In this document: piece by piece, positions 1-6,174 of the stretch
Numbering within the stretch: the first letter of the stretch is position 1
Layout: the number at the start of each line of letters is the position of its first letter
Assembly: GCA_030615145.1 (NCBI GenBank)
Contig: JAUWZT010000080.1
Span: forward strand, 1-13,400
Origin: Promethearchaeota archaeon
GTDB taxonomy: Archaea; Asgardarchaeota; Lokiarchaeia; Sigyniarchaeales; SOKP01
DNA: 13,400 bases
Direction of reading: 5' to 3'
Notes under the pieces: generated by a model
What the model was told of the DNA's origin: nothing
The model's input: only the letters and a program-made list of their open reading frames with translations
Database searches by the model: none
Translations under genes and position numbers: made by a program

Positions 1-1
1 T

Positions 2-136
2 AGAACAGGATTGGGGTTTGTTACGTTGAAAATTGCTACTGATTTTTCTAATGGTCGTTATACAATTGAAGATTTTACAATAGATTCAGAAAAGGGAACG
101 AAAATTGATATAAGGATTCCAATTTTAGAACAATAA
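2..136 (+). CDS. C-terminal end of a histidine-kinase-like ATPase (partial, 5' end outside window)
   Basis: An open frame enters from the left edge and ends at the TAA at 134-136, giving 44 residues. It begins RTGLGFVTLK, resembling the G2 box (GxGLG followed by hydrophobic residues) of HATPase_c domains, and ends in KGTKIDIRIPI, resembling the last beta strand of histidine-kinase catalytic domains (GTxFxxxLPI). Those domains bind ATP and phosphorylate a conserved histidine on a partner or on themselves. The N-box, G1 box, sensor and phospho-acceptor regions would lie upstream and cannot be seen, so it could equally be another GHKL-type ATPase such as an anti-sigma-like kinase. The family call rests on a short stretch and is moderate. 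Downstream there is no co-directional intact gene for 300 bases. Confidence 0.55.
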   Translation, partial: RTGLGFVTLKIATDFSNGRYTIEDFTIDSEKGTKIDIRIPILEQ

Positions 137-293
137 TCATATAAGAAATCAAAAGATTGGGAAGCAGTTAGACGCAGGCAACTCGACCTTTCATATACAG
201 AATGTGCAGATGTGGCACAAAATTCTAACCCACAGCATCGCTCCTAAGGAGTTTTTAAAAGAACTTTCTACGTACGTTGATCTAGGTTTTTAG
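137..293 (+). pseudogene. Probable decayed, frameshifted gene remnant
   Basis: Two overlapping frames here read like one protein broken by a single-base deletion. Frame one (137-244) gives SKDWEAVRRRQLDLSYTEC and then ADVAQNSNPQHRS before a TAA at 245-247. The next frame, entered at 243, continues PKEFLKELSTYVDLGF to a TAG at 291-293. Losing one base near 242-243 would explain the break. No start codon is evident: the first frame begins directly after the stop of the preceding kinase fragment, and in the same frame. The stretch 151-250 has 45 G/C in 100 bases by hand count, against 33 in bases 1-100, so it differs in composition from its surroundings. I do not recognise the family. The alternative, a structured non-coding RNA, is considered under findings. 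Confidence 0.35.
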
Positions 294-317
294 TGAAAGG
301 AAGAATTATAATTGACC

Positions 318-373
318 GCATAATTTATATTGATTTGAATCTCAATTCTATAGTAAGTATAATTAAATTATGC
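318..373. repeat. 10-bp perfect inverted repeat with 36-base spacer
   Basis: GCATAATTTA at 318-327 is exactly complementary to TAAATTATGC at 364-373. Inside the spacer a second, shorter pair (ATTGA at 329-333, TCAAT at 342-346) could form a nested stem. The element lies between the decayed ORF and the promoter of the coiled-coil gene, so it could be a transcript-end structure or a regulator site. AT-rich DNA gives such matches by chance fairly often; the arms include a GC at each outer end. No function can be assigned. Confidence 0.4.
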
Positions 374-408
374 TTCTCTAAATGTAATCATTTTTGCTTA
401 AAAAATGG

Positions 409-416
409 TATATAAT
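409..416 (+). promoter_or_regulatory. TATA box for the coiled-coil gene
   Basis: TATATAAT is centred about 24 bases before the ATG at 436, the spacing expected when an archaeal transcript begins at or next to the start codon (leaderless). It falls inside the alternative reading that begins at the TTG at 394, which argues for the ATG at 436 as the true start. Confidence 0.55.
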
Positions 417-435
417 TAAAAGAAAGAAAATCAAA

Positions 436-852
436 ATGTCAGATGAAGAACTTAGGGATAAAATTAATAAGATAGCAGTAGAAATTGAGAAAGTTGAACA
501 GACAGCGAAACAAAAAGAAAACTACGTTACAAATAAATGTAATGGAGAATTTGATCCTAAAATTAAAGACCTTGGGGAACAATTGCTTCATCAACAAACT
601 AAATTAAATGAACTCCTCAAAAGCATTAATGAATTAACAGCAAAAAAAAAAGAATTACTTTCTATTACAAAGAAATTGGAATCAGAATACAATTCTTTGA
701 AAAGAGAGAAGAAAAAATTCTTAAACCATAATTTAAAAGCGATTGAAAAAGAAAAGAAAACTAAAACGAAAGATATTGATACAAAAATTAAAATGCTAGA
801 AAAAGAGTTGAAATCGAGCGAAAAAAAAATAATTCTAGAGATATCATCCTAA
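436..852 (+). CDS. Small lysine-rich coiled-coil protein, function unknown
   Basis: This encodes 138 residues starting MSDEELRDKI. The frame can be extended to a TTG at 394, but that would add a basic 14-residue leader overlapping a good TATA box, so ATG 436 is preferred. Residues from about 1-45 and 50-135 are almost wholly predicted helix with heptad-like spacing of L, I and V among K and E (for example KLNELLKSINELTAKKKELL). Lysine is very abundant. There is no signal peptide or membrane segment, and the single cysteine (in NKCNGE) does not suggest a metal site. A role as a structural or scaffold coiled coil is inferred from composition only. No family is recognised, and similarity searches with such sequence give many false hits. 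It appears to be its own transcription unit. Confidence 0.75.
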   Translation: MSDEELRDKINKIAVEIEKVEQTAKQKENYVTNKCNGEFDPKIKDLGEQLLHQQTKLNELLKSINELTAKKKELLSITKKLESEYNSLKREKKKFLNHNLKAIEKEKKTKTKDIDTKIKMLEKELKSSEKKIILEISS

Positions 853-858
853 ATTACC

Positions 859-866
859 ATATAAAA
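859..866 (+). promoter_or_regulatory. TATA-like element before the small ORF
   Basis: ATATAAAA lies about 27 bases before the ATG at 889, the same leaderless spacing seen at neighbouring genes. It begins only a few bases after the stop codon at 850-852 and is the main support for transcription of the short ORF that follows. Confidence 0.4.
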
Positions 867-888
867 ATAATTAAACTCATTAATTAAT

Positions 889-954
889 ATGTCAGATCTT
901 AAAGAAATCGAACATTCTATGCCATTAATTCTTCAAAAATTATTGGAAGCTTAA
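889..954 (+). CDS. Possible 21-residue small protein
   Basis: ATG 889 opens MSDLKEIEHSMPLILQKLLEA and ends at TAA 952-954. It starts MSD like the upstream coiled-coil protein and would fold as an amphipathic helix. Support comes mainly from the TATA-like element at correct spacing and from sensible amino-acid content. It could instead be the N-terminal stub of a lost gene, or chance. No homologue is recognised. Confidence 0.3.
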   Translation: MSDLKEIEHSMPLILQKLLEA

Positions 955-983
955 TTTTATTTTGTTGTAGAAATTAAATTTCT
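955..983 (+). promoter_or_regulatory. Promoter region of the methyltransferase with a small palindrome
   Basis: TTTTATTTT (955-963) is a weak TATA-like element about 29 bases before the ATG at 988. Immediately before the start lies AGAAAT-TAA-ATTTCT (969-983), a perfect 6-bp inverted repeat around three bases, placed where a repressor would cover the transcription start. Regulation by it is inference. Confidence 0.3.
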
Positions 984-987
984 ATGT

Positions 988-1626
988 ATGGATGAAAAAT
1001 TAAAAATTATTTCATTAAACAAAAAAGCTTGGAATAATGTAGCAGAAAAATACAATGATGCAAATTATGGTAGTTTGAATCCATTAGTCGAATATTTTTG
1101 CGATGAACTCCCTAAAAACGGTTCGATTTTAGACTTAGGTTCTGGAACTGGCTTACCTTTTGCTAAACTATTTATAGAAAAGGGTTTTAATGTATTAGGG
1201 GTTGATATTTCGTCCCAGATGATCAAAATCGCACAAAAAAATGTTCCTTTAGCTAATTTCAAAGAATTATCAATGACAGATTTAGACTATGATAAAAAAT
1301 TTGATGGTGTTTTCTCAAGCTATTCATTGCTTTTACTCAGCCCTCAGTTATTCAAGGATGTAGCAAATAGAATCGTTAAATCACTGAAAAACAATGGTTT
1401 ATTATACTTATCACTAAATGAACCCCGGGCTGAAGGTGAAGATGTGGACAAAGAAGTTATCGTTGATATAATGGGCGAAAAAATGTATTCACGTGCATAC
1501 AGAGAAGAAGAGATCCTTACGATATTTTCTCCGTTAGGGATGAAACCTCTTAAAATCTATCACGAAATTCAAACTTCTAAGGAATTCGGAATTGAACATA
1601 TGATCGCGTTTGTATTTAAAAAATAA
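988..1626 (+). CDS. Class I SAM-dependent methyltransferase
   Basis: This 212-residue protein has the Rossmann-fold methyltransferase layout. Motif I is ILDLGSGTGLP at about residues 47-57, the glycine-rich loop that holds S-adenosylmethionine. The acidic end of strand 2 is in GVDISSQMI (about 71-79), and the FDGVFSSYSLLLL stretch corresponds to motif IV. These residues mark the ubiE/Methyltransf_11/25-like small-molecule group, but the substrate is carried by the variable C-terminal part and cannot be read. The N-terminal helix (KKAWNNVAEKYND) is typical of this group and supports the ATG at 988, as does a TATA-like element at leaderless spacing. It is probably cytosolic and transcribed alone. 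The next gene starts 81 bases later with its own TATA box. The general class is secure; the specific function is unknown. Confidence 0.9.
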   Translation: MDEKLKIISLNKKAWNNVAEKYNDANYGSLNPLVEYFCDELPKNGSILDLGSGTGLPFAKLFIEKGFNVLGVDISSQMIKIAQKNVPLANFKELSMTDLDYDKKFDGVFSSYSLLLLSPQLFKDVANRIVKSLKNNGLLYLSLNEPRAEGEDVDKEVIVDIMGEKMYSRAYREEEILTIFSPLGMKPLKIYHEIQTSKEFGIEHMIAFVFKK

Positions 1627-1677
1627 ATTTATAGCTGTCTGAATTATAAGTTCATTTCCTATTGATTAATAATTAAA

Positions 1678-1688
1678 TTTTATAAAAG
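1678..1688 (+). promoter_or_regulatory. TATA box for the 1708/ABCE1 unit
   Basis: TTTTATAAAAG is one of the best TATA elements in the window and is centred about 25 bases before the ATG at 1708. It probably drives both the short fragment gene and ABCE1, which follows in the same frame after 6 bases. A weaker TATA-like ATTTATTG at 1881-1888 could give ABCE1 a separate start. Confidence 0.6.
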
Positions 1689-1707
1689 ATAAAGAATATC
1701 ATCATTT

Positions 1708-1914
1708 ATGTATAGGAAGCTAAACGACTACGATGTTACTTTAGAAACTTTAGATTCAATAACTAAAAAATTGGAAACCTTTCAAACAACCGTAATAAAA
1801 AAGTCTTGTTTTTTAGGTTTTGATGGGTATGTTGATTCTCTTTATTCTTTAGTCCAGAGCAGGATGAGTAGATATATGGAATTTATTGAAAAAGATAACC
1901 CTAATTTTCCTTAA
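1708..1914 (+). pseudogene. N-terminal fragment resembling a PfkB-family sugar kinase
   Basis: ATG 1708 opens 68 residues. After a helical lead-in comes CFLGFDGYVDSLYSLVQSR at about 33-51, resembling the first strand and substrate loop of one branch of PfkB/ribokinase-family kinases (GFDG-[YF]-[VI]-D). The following MEFIEK resembles the start of the next helix. Normal family members have about 300 or more residues and carry their ATP-binding and catalytic GAGD motif near the C-terminus; all of that is absent. The ORF stops at 1912-1914, and six bases later the ABCE1 ATG begins in the same frame. It looks like a truncated kinase whose promoter and 5' end were kept, although expression as a small protein cannot be excluded. 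The kinase match rests on one short motif. Confidence 0.45.
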
Positions 1915-1920
1915 AATACA

Positions 1921-3786
1921 ATGAAAAAAGTATATTTGGTTGATTACGATTCTTGTAATCTCCGGTTCTGTGGTCGACAATGCATTAAGAAATGCCCCAT
2001 AACGCTTTCAAACGCAAGATTAAAACCAAATAAGAAGAAGCAAGAAGTCCCAATTTGGTTTCAAAAATCTACAAAACAAATTAAAATAAATAGCGAAAGT
2101 TGCTTGAAATGTGGTGTGTGTGCCAATGTTTGTCCTTCAAAAGCAATATATGTAAAAAGTATTTTAGAAGAGCCAACTGAACTGGTTCCTACTCATAAAT
2201 ATCCCAACGAGGAAGAAACGGAGGGTTTTCGTCTTTATAATTTGCCAACTCTGATCTCGGGAAAAGTCTCTGGATTATGCGGTCCAAACGGAATAGGAAA
2301 GACCACTGTCTTAAATATCATATCAGGAAAATTAAAACCAAATTTTGGAAATTCTAATTTAAAATCGAATCAAATCCAATGGAAAGATGTCATAAAAAAA
2401 GTAAAAGAAAGTGAAATGCGAAATCATTTCACAAACTTATCCCAAAATGATAGAAAAATCGCATATAAACAACAGGTTCTGCGCGTTTTGTTTGATAAGT
2501 ATCAAGGAAAGAAAGTTGTTGATATTTTAAATGCAGAAAATGAAGTAAGTTCATTATTTTTTAAGAAGATTCAAGATTATTTGGACATAAGTGCTATTGC
2601 TAATCGAATCCTAGAACAATGTTCTGGTGGAGAGTTGCAGAGATTTGCCATTGCTTCCGTTCTTATTAAAGAAGCAGATATTTACATTATTGATGAACCA
2701 TGTACTTTTCTAGATGTGCAAAAACGAATCAAATTAGCCCAACTATTGCGTGAGCGTGTTCAAGGGTTTGGTAATGAGAAACAATGTCCTATATTAGTAG
2801 TTGAGCACGACTTAGCGATATTAGATTATCTCTCAGATATAGTCCAACTATTTTATGGCGTACCCCATCAATTTGGAATTATCTCAAGGCCTTTAACAAC
2901 AAAAAAGGGTATTAACGCATATTTAACTGGCTTTTTAAAGACAGAAAACATAGAGTTCCGAGAAAAAGAATATGGCTTTAAACGCTCAACTAGCGGTCGA
3001 ACATGGAGCAACGCGAAGATCTTTGCTAGTTATGGAAATATTTCAAAGACATTTGAGTCATTTCATTTATCTGTGAATCCTGGAACGATTTACGCTTCTG
3101 AGATTTTAGGTATTGTTGGTGAAAATGGATGTGGTAAGTCTACCTTCGCAAAAATCCTCGCGGGTGAGCTCCAACCTGACTTTGGATCAGAATTTGAAGG
3201 AATTCAAGCTATTGTCTCTTACAAACCACAATACATTACACAAGAATCTTCTCAAACTGTAAGGGATTTCATCATAGAACGGGCCTTAACCTACAATTTT
3301 TCTGAAGAAGTTTTACGGATATTATACAGACCTTTAGGTGTTGATAAATTATTCGATTTAAAAATATCAGCACTCTCAGGAGGTGAACTTCAGCGTGTAT
3401 TCATATGTTCTTGCCTTGCTAAGCGCGCAGATCTATATATTCTTGATGAGCCTTCAGCATACCTTGATGTAGAAGAACGGATTCATATAGGTCAAATAAT
3501 TCGTACTATTACAAAAAGAAATAATGCTGTCGCTATTTGTATAGAACATGATATTCAAATCGCTGATACTTTAATTGACCGACTTCTTCTTTTCACTGGA
3601 AAGCCAGGAGTTCATGGAAAAACCATTGGACCCTTAAATAAACGCGAAGGGATGAACCTCTTTCTTAAAGTAATTGATGTAACTTTCCGAAGGGACACAA
3701 AAACTGGTAGAGCTCGATTGAATAAAAAAGGTTCTCAATTAGATAGAACACAACGAGCATCTGGGCAGTTATGGGGGGTGCGTTAA
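1921..3786 (+). CDS. ABCE1 / RNase L inhibitor homologue, ribosome-recycling ATPase
   Basis: This 621-residue cytosolic protein has the full ABCE1 order. The N-terminal [4Fe-4S] domain has cysteines at 12, 17, 21, 25 and 61, 64, 67, 71. NBD1 has a Y-loop-like FRLYNLP (103-109), Walker A GPNGIGKTT (121-129), signature CSGGELQR (234-241), Walker B with catalytic E259, and H-loop H296. NBD2 has Walker A GENGCGKST (400-408), signature LSGGELQR (485-492), Walker B with E510, and H543. A hinge-type C-terminus (FRRD...GRARLNKKGSQLDR) completes it. The family splits 70S/80S-type ribosomes after termination and rescue and acts with aRF1 or Pelota. Oddities: Cys replaces Leu at the first position of the NBD1 signature; CTF replaces the usual SSY before LDV in the NBD1 D-loop; and the RMG usual after the first cysteine cluster is missing. 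No Shine-Dalgarno precedes ATG 1921. It probably shares the promoter at 1678. Its stop overlaps that of the convergent SCP2 gene. Confidence 0.95.
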   Translation: MKKVYLVDYDSCNLRFCGRQCIKKCPITLSNARLKPNKKKQEVPIWFQKSTKQIKINSESCLKCGVCANVCPSKAIYVKSILEEPTELVPTHKYPNEEETEGFRLYNLPTLISGKVSGLCGPNGIGKTTVLNIISGKLKPNFGNSNLKSNQIQWKDVIKKVKESEMRNHFTNLSQNDRKIAYKQQVLRVLFDKYQGKKVVDILNAENEVSSLFFKKIQDYLDISAIANRILEQCSGGELQRFAIASVLIKEADIYIIDEPCTFLDVQKRIKLAQLLRERVQGFGNEKQCPILVVEHDLAILDYLSDIVQLFYGVPHQFGIISRPLTTKKGINAYLTGFLKTENIEFREKEYGFKRSTSGRTWSNAKIFASYGNISKTFESFHLSVNPGTIYASEILGIVGENGCGKSTFAKILAGELQPDFGSEFEGIQAIVSYKPQYITQESSQTVRDFIIERALTYNFSEEVLRILYRPLGVDKLFDLKISALSGGELQRVFICSCLAKRADLYILDEPSAYLDVEERIHIGQIIRTITKRNNAVAICIEHDIQIADTLIDRLLLFTGKPGVHGKTIGPLNKREGMNLFLKVIDVTFRRDTKTGRARLNKKGSQLDRTQRASGQLWGVR

Positions 3787-4214
3787 ATGTTTTGTAAAAA
3801 ATCATTCAAAACTGATGTAATAGCTTGAAGATCCATTAGAGCTTCACTGCTACCATCAAAGCTGACATCTCCAGCTTCATGCGCACTAGAAATTTCAATT
3901 GTTCCAAAAAGAATTCCGGTAAAAGTCGCCATACTGGTTGTAAAGGCTAATGTGGGATTATTGACATCACCCTCTCCATAATCCAGTTTTCCCTCTTTGA
4001 ATTTAAGCCAAAATCTCTTGTTTTCATCTGATATAATTATTTGTCCTAAGAAATCCATATCTAACATGGCCATATCTTCGAATTCATCTCTTAATCTCGC
4101 ATGTTCTGATGAAATCTGTTTATATATTTCAAAAAGCTTGAAATAATCTCCGGGCATAGCACTACCATCGGATAATTTCAATTTAACTTCATTTAATAAT
4201 TCTGAATTTACCAT
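3783..4214 (-). CDS. SCP2 sterol-carrier-type domain protein
   Basis: The - strand gene gives 143 residues from the ATG at 4214, which is preceded at 5 bases by AAGGTGA, a good Shine-Dalgarno match; an in-frame start 21 bases further upstream lacks this. Residues about 45-140 follow the SCP2 pattern: a helix-rich start, then strands with GQIIISDENKRFWLKFKEGKL, a DVNNPTLAFTTSMATFTGIL block (the family's P-[TD]-hydrophobic stretch before the helix), then DVSFDGSSEALMDLQAI close to the end. The domain forms a hydrophobic lipid- or fatty-acyl-binding tunnel; single-domain versions are common in prokaryotes and mostly uncharacterised. No signal peptide or membrane segment is seen. It ends tail to tail with ABCE1 (the two stops share TTAA at 3783-3786). 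The ligand is unknown. Confidence 0.8.
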   Translation of the reverse strand: MVNSELLNEVKLKLSDGSAMPGDYFKLFEIYKQISSEHARLRDEFEDMAMLDMDFLGQIIISDENKRFWLKFKEGKLDYGEGDVNNPTLAFTTSMATFTGILFGTIEISSAHEAGDVSFDGSSEALMDLQAITSVLNDFLQNI

Positions 4215-4316
4215 TTTTATCACCTTATAATACATATAACAATATAGATTACTACAATATCAATTTATTTATGACTGAAACATCAAATATATTGATAATA
4301 GAAACATTAAGAAACC

Positions 4317-4325
4317 TTATTTATA
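4317..4325 (+). promoter_or_regulatory. TATA box for the glycerol-3-phosphate dehydrogenase gene
   Basis: TTATTTATA is centred about 23 bases before the ATG at 4344, consistent with a leaderless transcript. The 129-base region between the divergent SCP2 gene and this one holds both promoters and no further ORF. Confidence 0.5.
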
Positions 4326-4343
4326 GTCCAGAATTTTCTAAAC

Positions 4344-6038
4344 ATGGTTAAAATGGAAAATTTGGAAAAAAAATTATTTGATCAAACTTGGAATATGAAG
4401 ACCAGAGGTCAAATTATTAATCGATTAAAAGAAACAAATTATGATATAGTCGTAATTGGCGGAGGTATTACTGGAGCAGGGATTGCAAGAGAGGCTTCAA
4501 TGAGGGATTTAAAAGTGGCACTTTTAGATATGCAAGACTTTACTGCTGGAACTTCTTCAAGAAGTTCAAAAATGGCACATGGGGGATTTAGATATATAGC
4601 CCATGGTGAAATGGATTTAGTTAAAAAAGCTTCTCGTGAAAGAAATTGGATGCGAGTTCAGATACCTCATTTAGTTAGACCTGTTCCATTCTTTATACCA
4701 TTTATAGAAGGAGCAAAGTATAAAAAGCGTGATTTACAAGGTGCCGCTAAAATTTATGATTTTTTAAGCGATAATAAATCCGAATTTAAAAATTTTAAAA
4801 AATATAAATCGTATACCGCTGAAGAAGTATCTAATCTAGAACCAAAATTAACAAAAGAGGGCATATTAGGGGGTTTAATATACTATGATACAAACATCGA
4901 TGATGCTCGTTTAACGATTGAAATCCTAAAGGAAGCGATAATTAGAGGAGCAGATGCAATAAATTATTGTAAGGTTTTTGGTTATAACAAAAGCAATGGG
5001 CAAATTGTTGGAATTAAATGCAGAGATCTCGACAATGAGTTCGATTTTGAAATTCGGGCTACATTAGTAATAAATGCGACGGGTATATGGACAGATAATC
5101 TATTAGAGAATTATCCAGAAAACATTCCAAAGCCGTTAATTAGACCAACTAAAGGTGTTCATCTCCTATACAAATGTGAAAATATTGGAAATAATATGGC
5201 AAATGGTCTACTTTCAAAGGGTGATAATAGATATTTTTGGCTTATTCCAAGGGATAACAAGTACACAATCGTAGGAACAACTGATACTGATTATCAAGGT
5301 GATTTAGCAAATCCATTTTGTGATAAAGAGGATGCAGACTACTTAATTAAGTCCGCTAAGATATTCTACCCGAACGCAGATTTAAGTTATGAGAATATTC
5401 TTTCTACATATGCGGGAATTAGACCATTAGTTATGCAAAAAGGAGAATCAGAAAGTGAAGTTTCACGAAAACACATAATTTTCTTTTCTGAAGATAATCT
5501 ATTAACAATTTCAGGCGGGAAATTAACAGAATGGCGTGAAATGGCTGAAGATTTATTTGAGCATATGGAAGAAAAGAATATCTTTCCTGATGTTCATAGA
5601 GATAAATACTGGTCAAGAAGACCATTTACCATCTCTTTAGAAAAGGAAGTCTGGTTAGAAATATTAGATAAATCGAGTGTTGAATTAGATGAGGAACTCT
5701 CAGATCACCTATATCAACAATATGGAAAAGGCGCCATTGAAATCCTCGATATGATAAAAGAGGATAAATCACTAAAAGAACGAGTGATGGAAGAAACCAA
5801 CTTTATTAAGGCGGAAATTGTTTACGTGTTAAGATATGAATTAACACCTCATTTGATAGATGTGTTCTGCCGACGAACAGAAATGTCGCTCTGGATACAC
5901 CATCGAGAAGCTTCGGAAGCCGCAGAAAAAGTGGCAAAGATTATGCAGAAAGAATATTCTTGGAGTGACGAGACGACAAAAAAAGAAATCAATAACTATT
6001 TGGATTACATTAAAAAAACGGTTTCATTTATACAATAA
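4344..6038 (+). CDS. glpD: FAD-dependent glycerol-3-phosphate dehydrogenase, GlpD type
   Basis: The product (564 residues) oxidises sn-glycerol 3-phosphate to dihydroxyacetone phosphate, passing electrons from FAD to a membrane quinone or another carrier. The N-terminal FAD fold shows IGGGITGAGIA (G39, G41, G44) after strand 1. It is followed by GTSSRSSKMAHGG (69-81), the family signature near the flavin, then the IYYDTNIDDARLTIE substrate-domain block, VGTTDTDY, STYAGIRPLV and the closing FAD motif TISGGKLTEWREMAE. A C-terminal helical domain of about 150 residues (GlpD DAO_C) makes the length match bacterial GlpD (about 500-560). There is no membrane helix; GlpD enzymes bind membranes peripherally. 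No glycerol kinase or facilitator lies next to it. An alternative start at the ATG 4353 would lose three residues. The assignment is firm; the direction in vivo and the acceptor are inferred. Confidence 0.93.
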   Translation: MVKMENLEKKLFDQTWNMKTRGQIINRLKETNYDIVVIGGGITGAGIAREASMRDLKVALLDMQDFTAGTSSRSSKMAHGGFRYIAHGEMDLVKKASRERNWMRVQIPHLVRPVPFFIPFIEGAKYKKRDLQGAAKIYDFLSDNKSEFKNFKKYKSYTAEEVSNLEPKLTKEGILGGLIYYDTNIDDARLTIEILKEAIIRGADAINYCKVFGYNKSNGQIVGIKCRDLDNEFDFEIRATLVINATGIWTDNLLENYPENIPKPLIRPTKGVHLLYKCENIGNNMANGLLSKGDNRYFWLIPRDNKYTIVGTTDTDYQGDLANPFCDKEDADYLIKSAKIFYPNADLSYENILSTYAGIRPLVMQKGESESEVSRKHIIFFSEDNLLTISGGKLTEWREMAEDLFEHMEEKNIFPDVHRDKYWSRRPFTISLEKEVWLEILDKSSVELDEELSDHLYQQYGKGAIEILDMIKEDKSLKERVMEETNFIKAEIVYVLRYELTPHLIDVFCRRTEMSLWIHHREASEAAEKVAKIMQKEYSWSDETTKKEINNYLDYIKKTVSFIQ

Positions 6039-6099
6039 TAAATGGAACAAGTCTTACTTTTACATTTTATTCAATATCATGCATTTTAAAAATTGGACT

Positions 6100-6113
6100 A
6101 GATATAATATAAA
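6100..6113 (+). promoter_or_regulatory. TATA box for the membrane-protein gene
   Basis: A clear A/T element (AGATATAATATAAA) sits in the 136-base gap after the dehydrogenase gene. It is about 70 bases before the start at 6175, so transcription would begin near 6130 and leave a leader of about 45 bases. This matches the presence of a GAGTGA ribosome-binding-like sequence at 6163-6168. The rest of the gap shows no gene. Confidence 0.45.
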
Positions 6114-6174
6114 TACTTAATAAGTGATATTCAACATAATAACAAATTTAAACAATTTAAAAGAGTGAAATATA

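Noticed and set aside
150..200. Possible SRP RNA (GGGAAGCAG resembles the conserved GGAAGCAG loop)
   Set aside because: The matching strand of helix 8 and the flanking hairpin are missing, and the region reads better as protein.
394..435. TTG start at 394 for the first coiled-coil gene
   Set aside because: It would place a good TATA box inside the coding region and add a basic leader without support; ATG 436 has proper leaderless spacing.
1065..1262. Open frame on the - strand inside the methyltransferase gene
   Set aside because: It lies wholly opposite a gene with clear SAM-binding motifs, has no promoter, and its translation shows no recognisable domain.
5431..5625. Open frame on the - strand inside the glycerol-3-phosphate dehydrogenase gene
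   Set aside because: It is antisense to the conserved final FAD motif region and has no independent support.
5860..6120. Second + strand frame overlapping the end of the dehydrogenase gene
   Set aside because: Most of it overlaps the conserved GlpD C-terminal domain in another frame, and the remainder is low-complexity A/T sequence.
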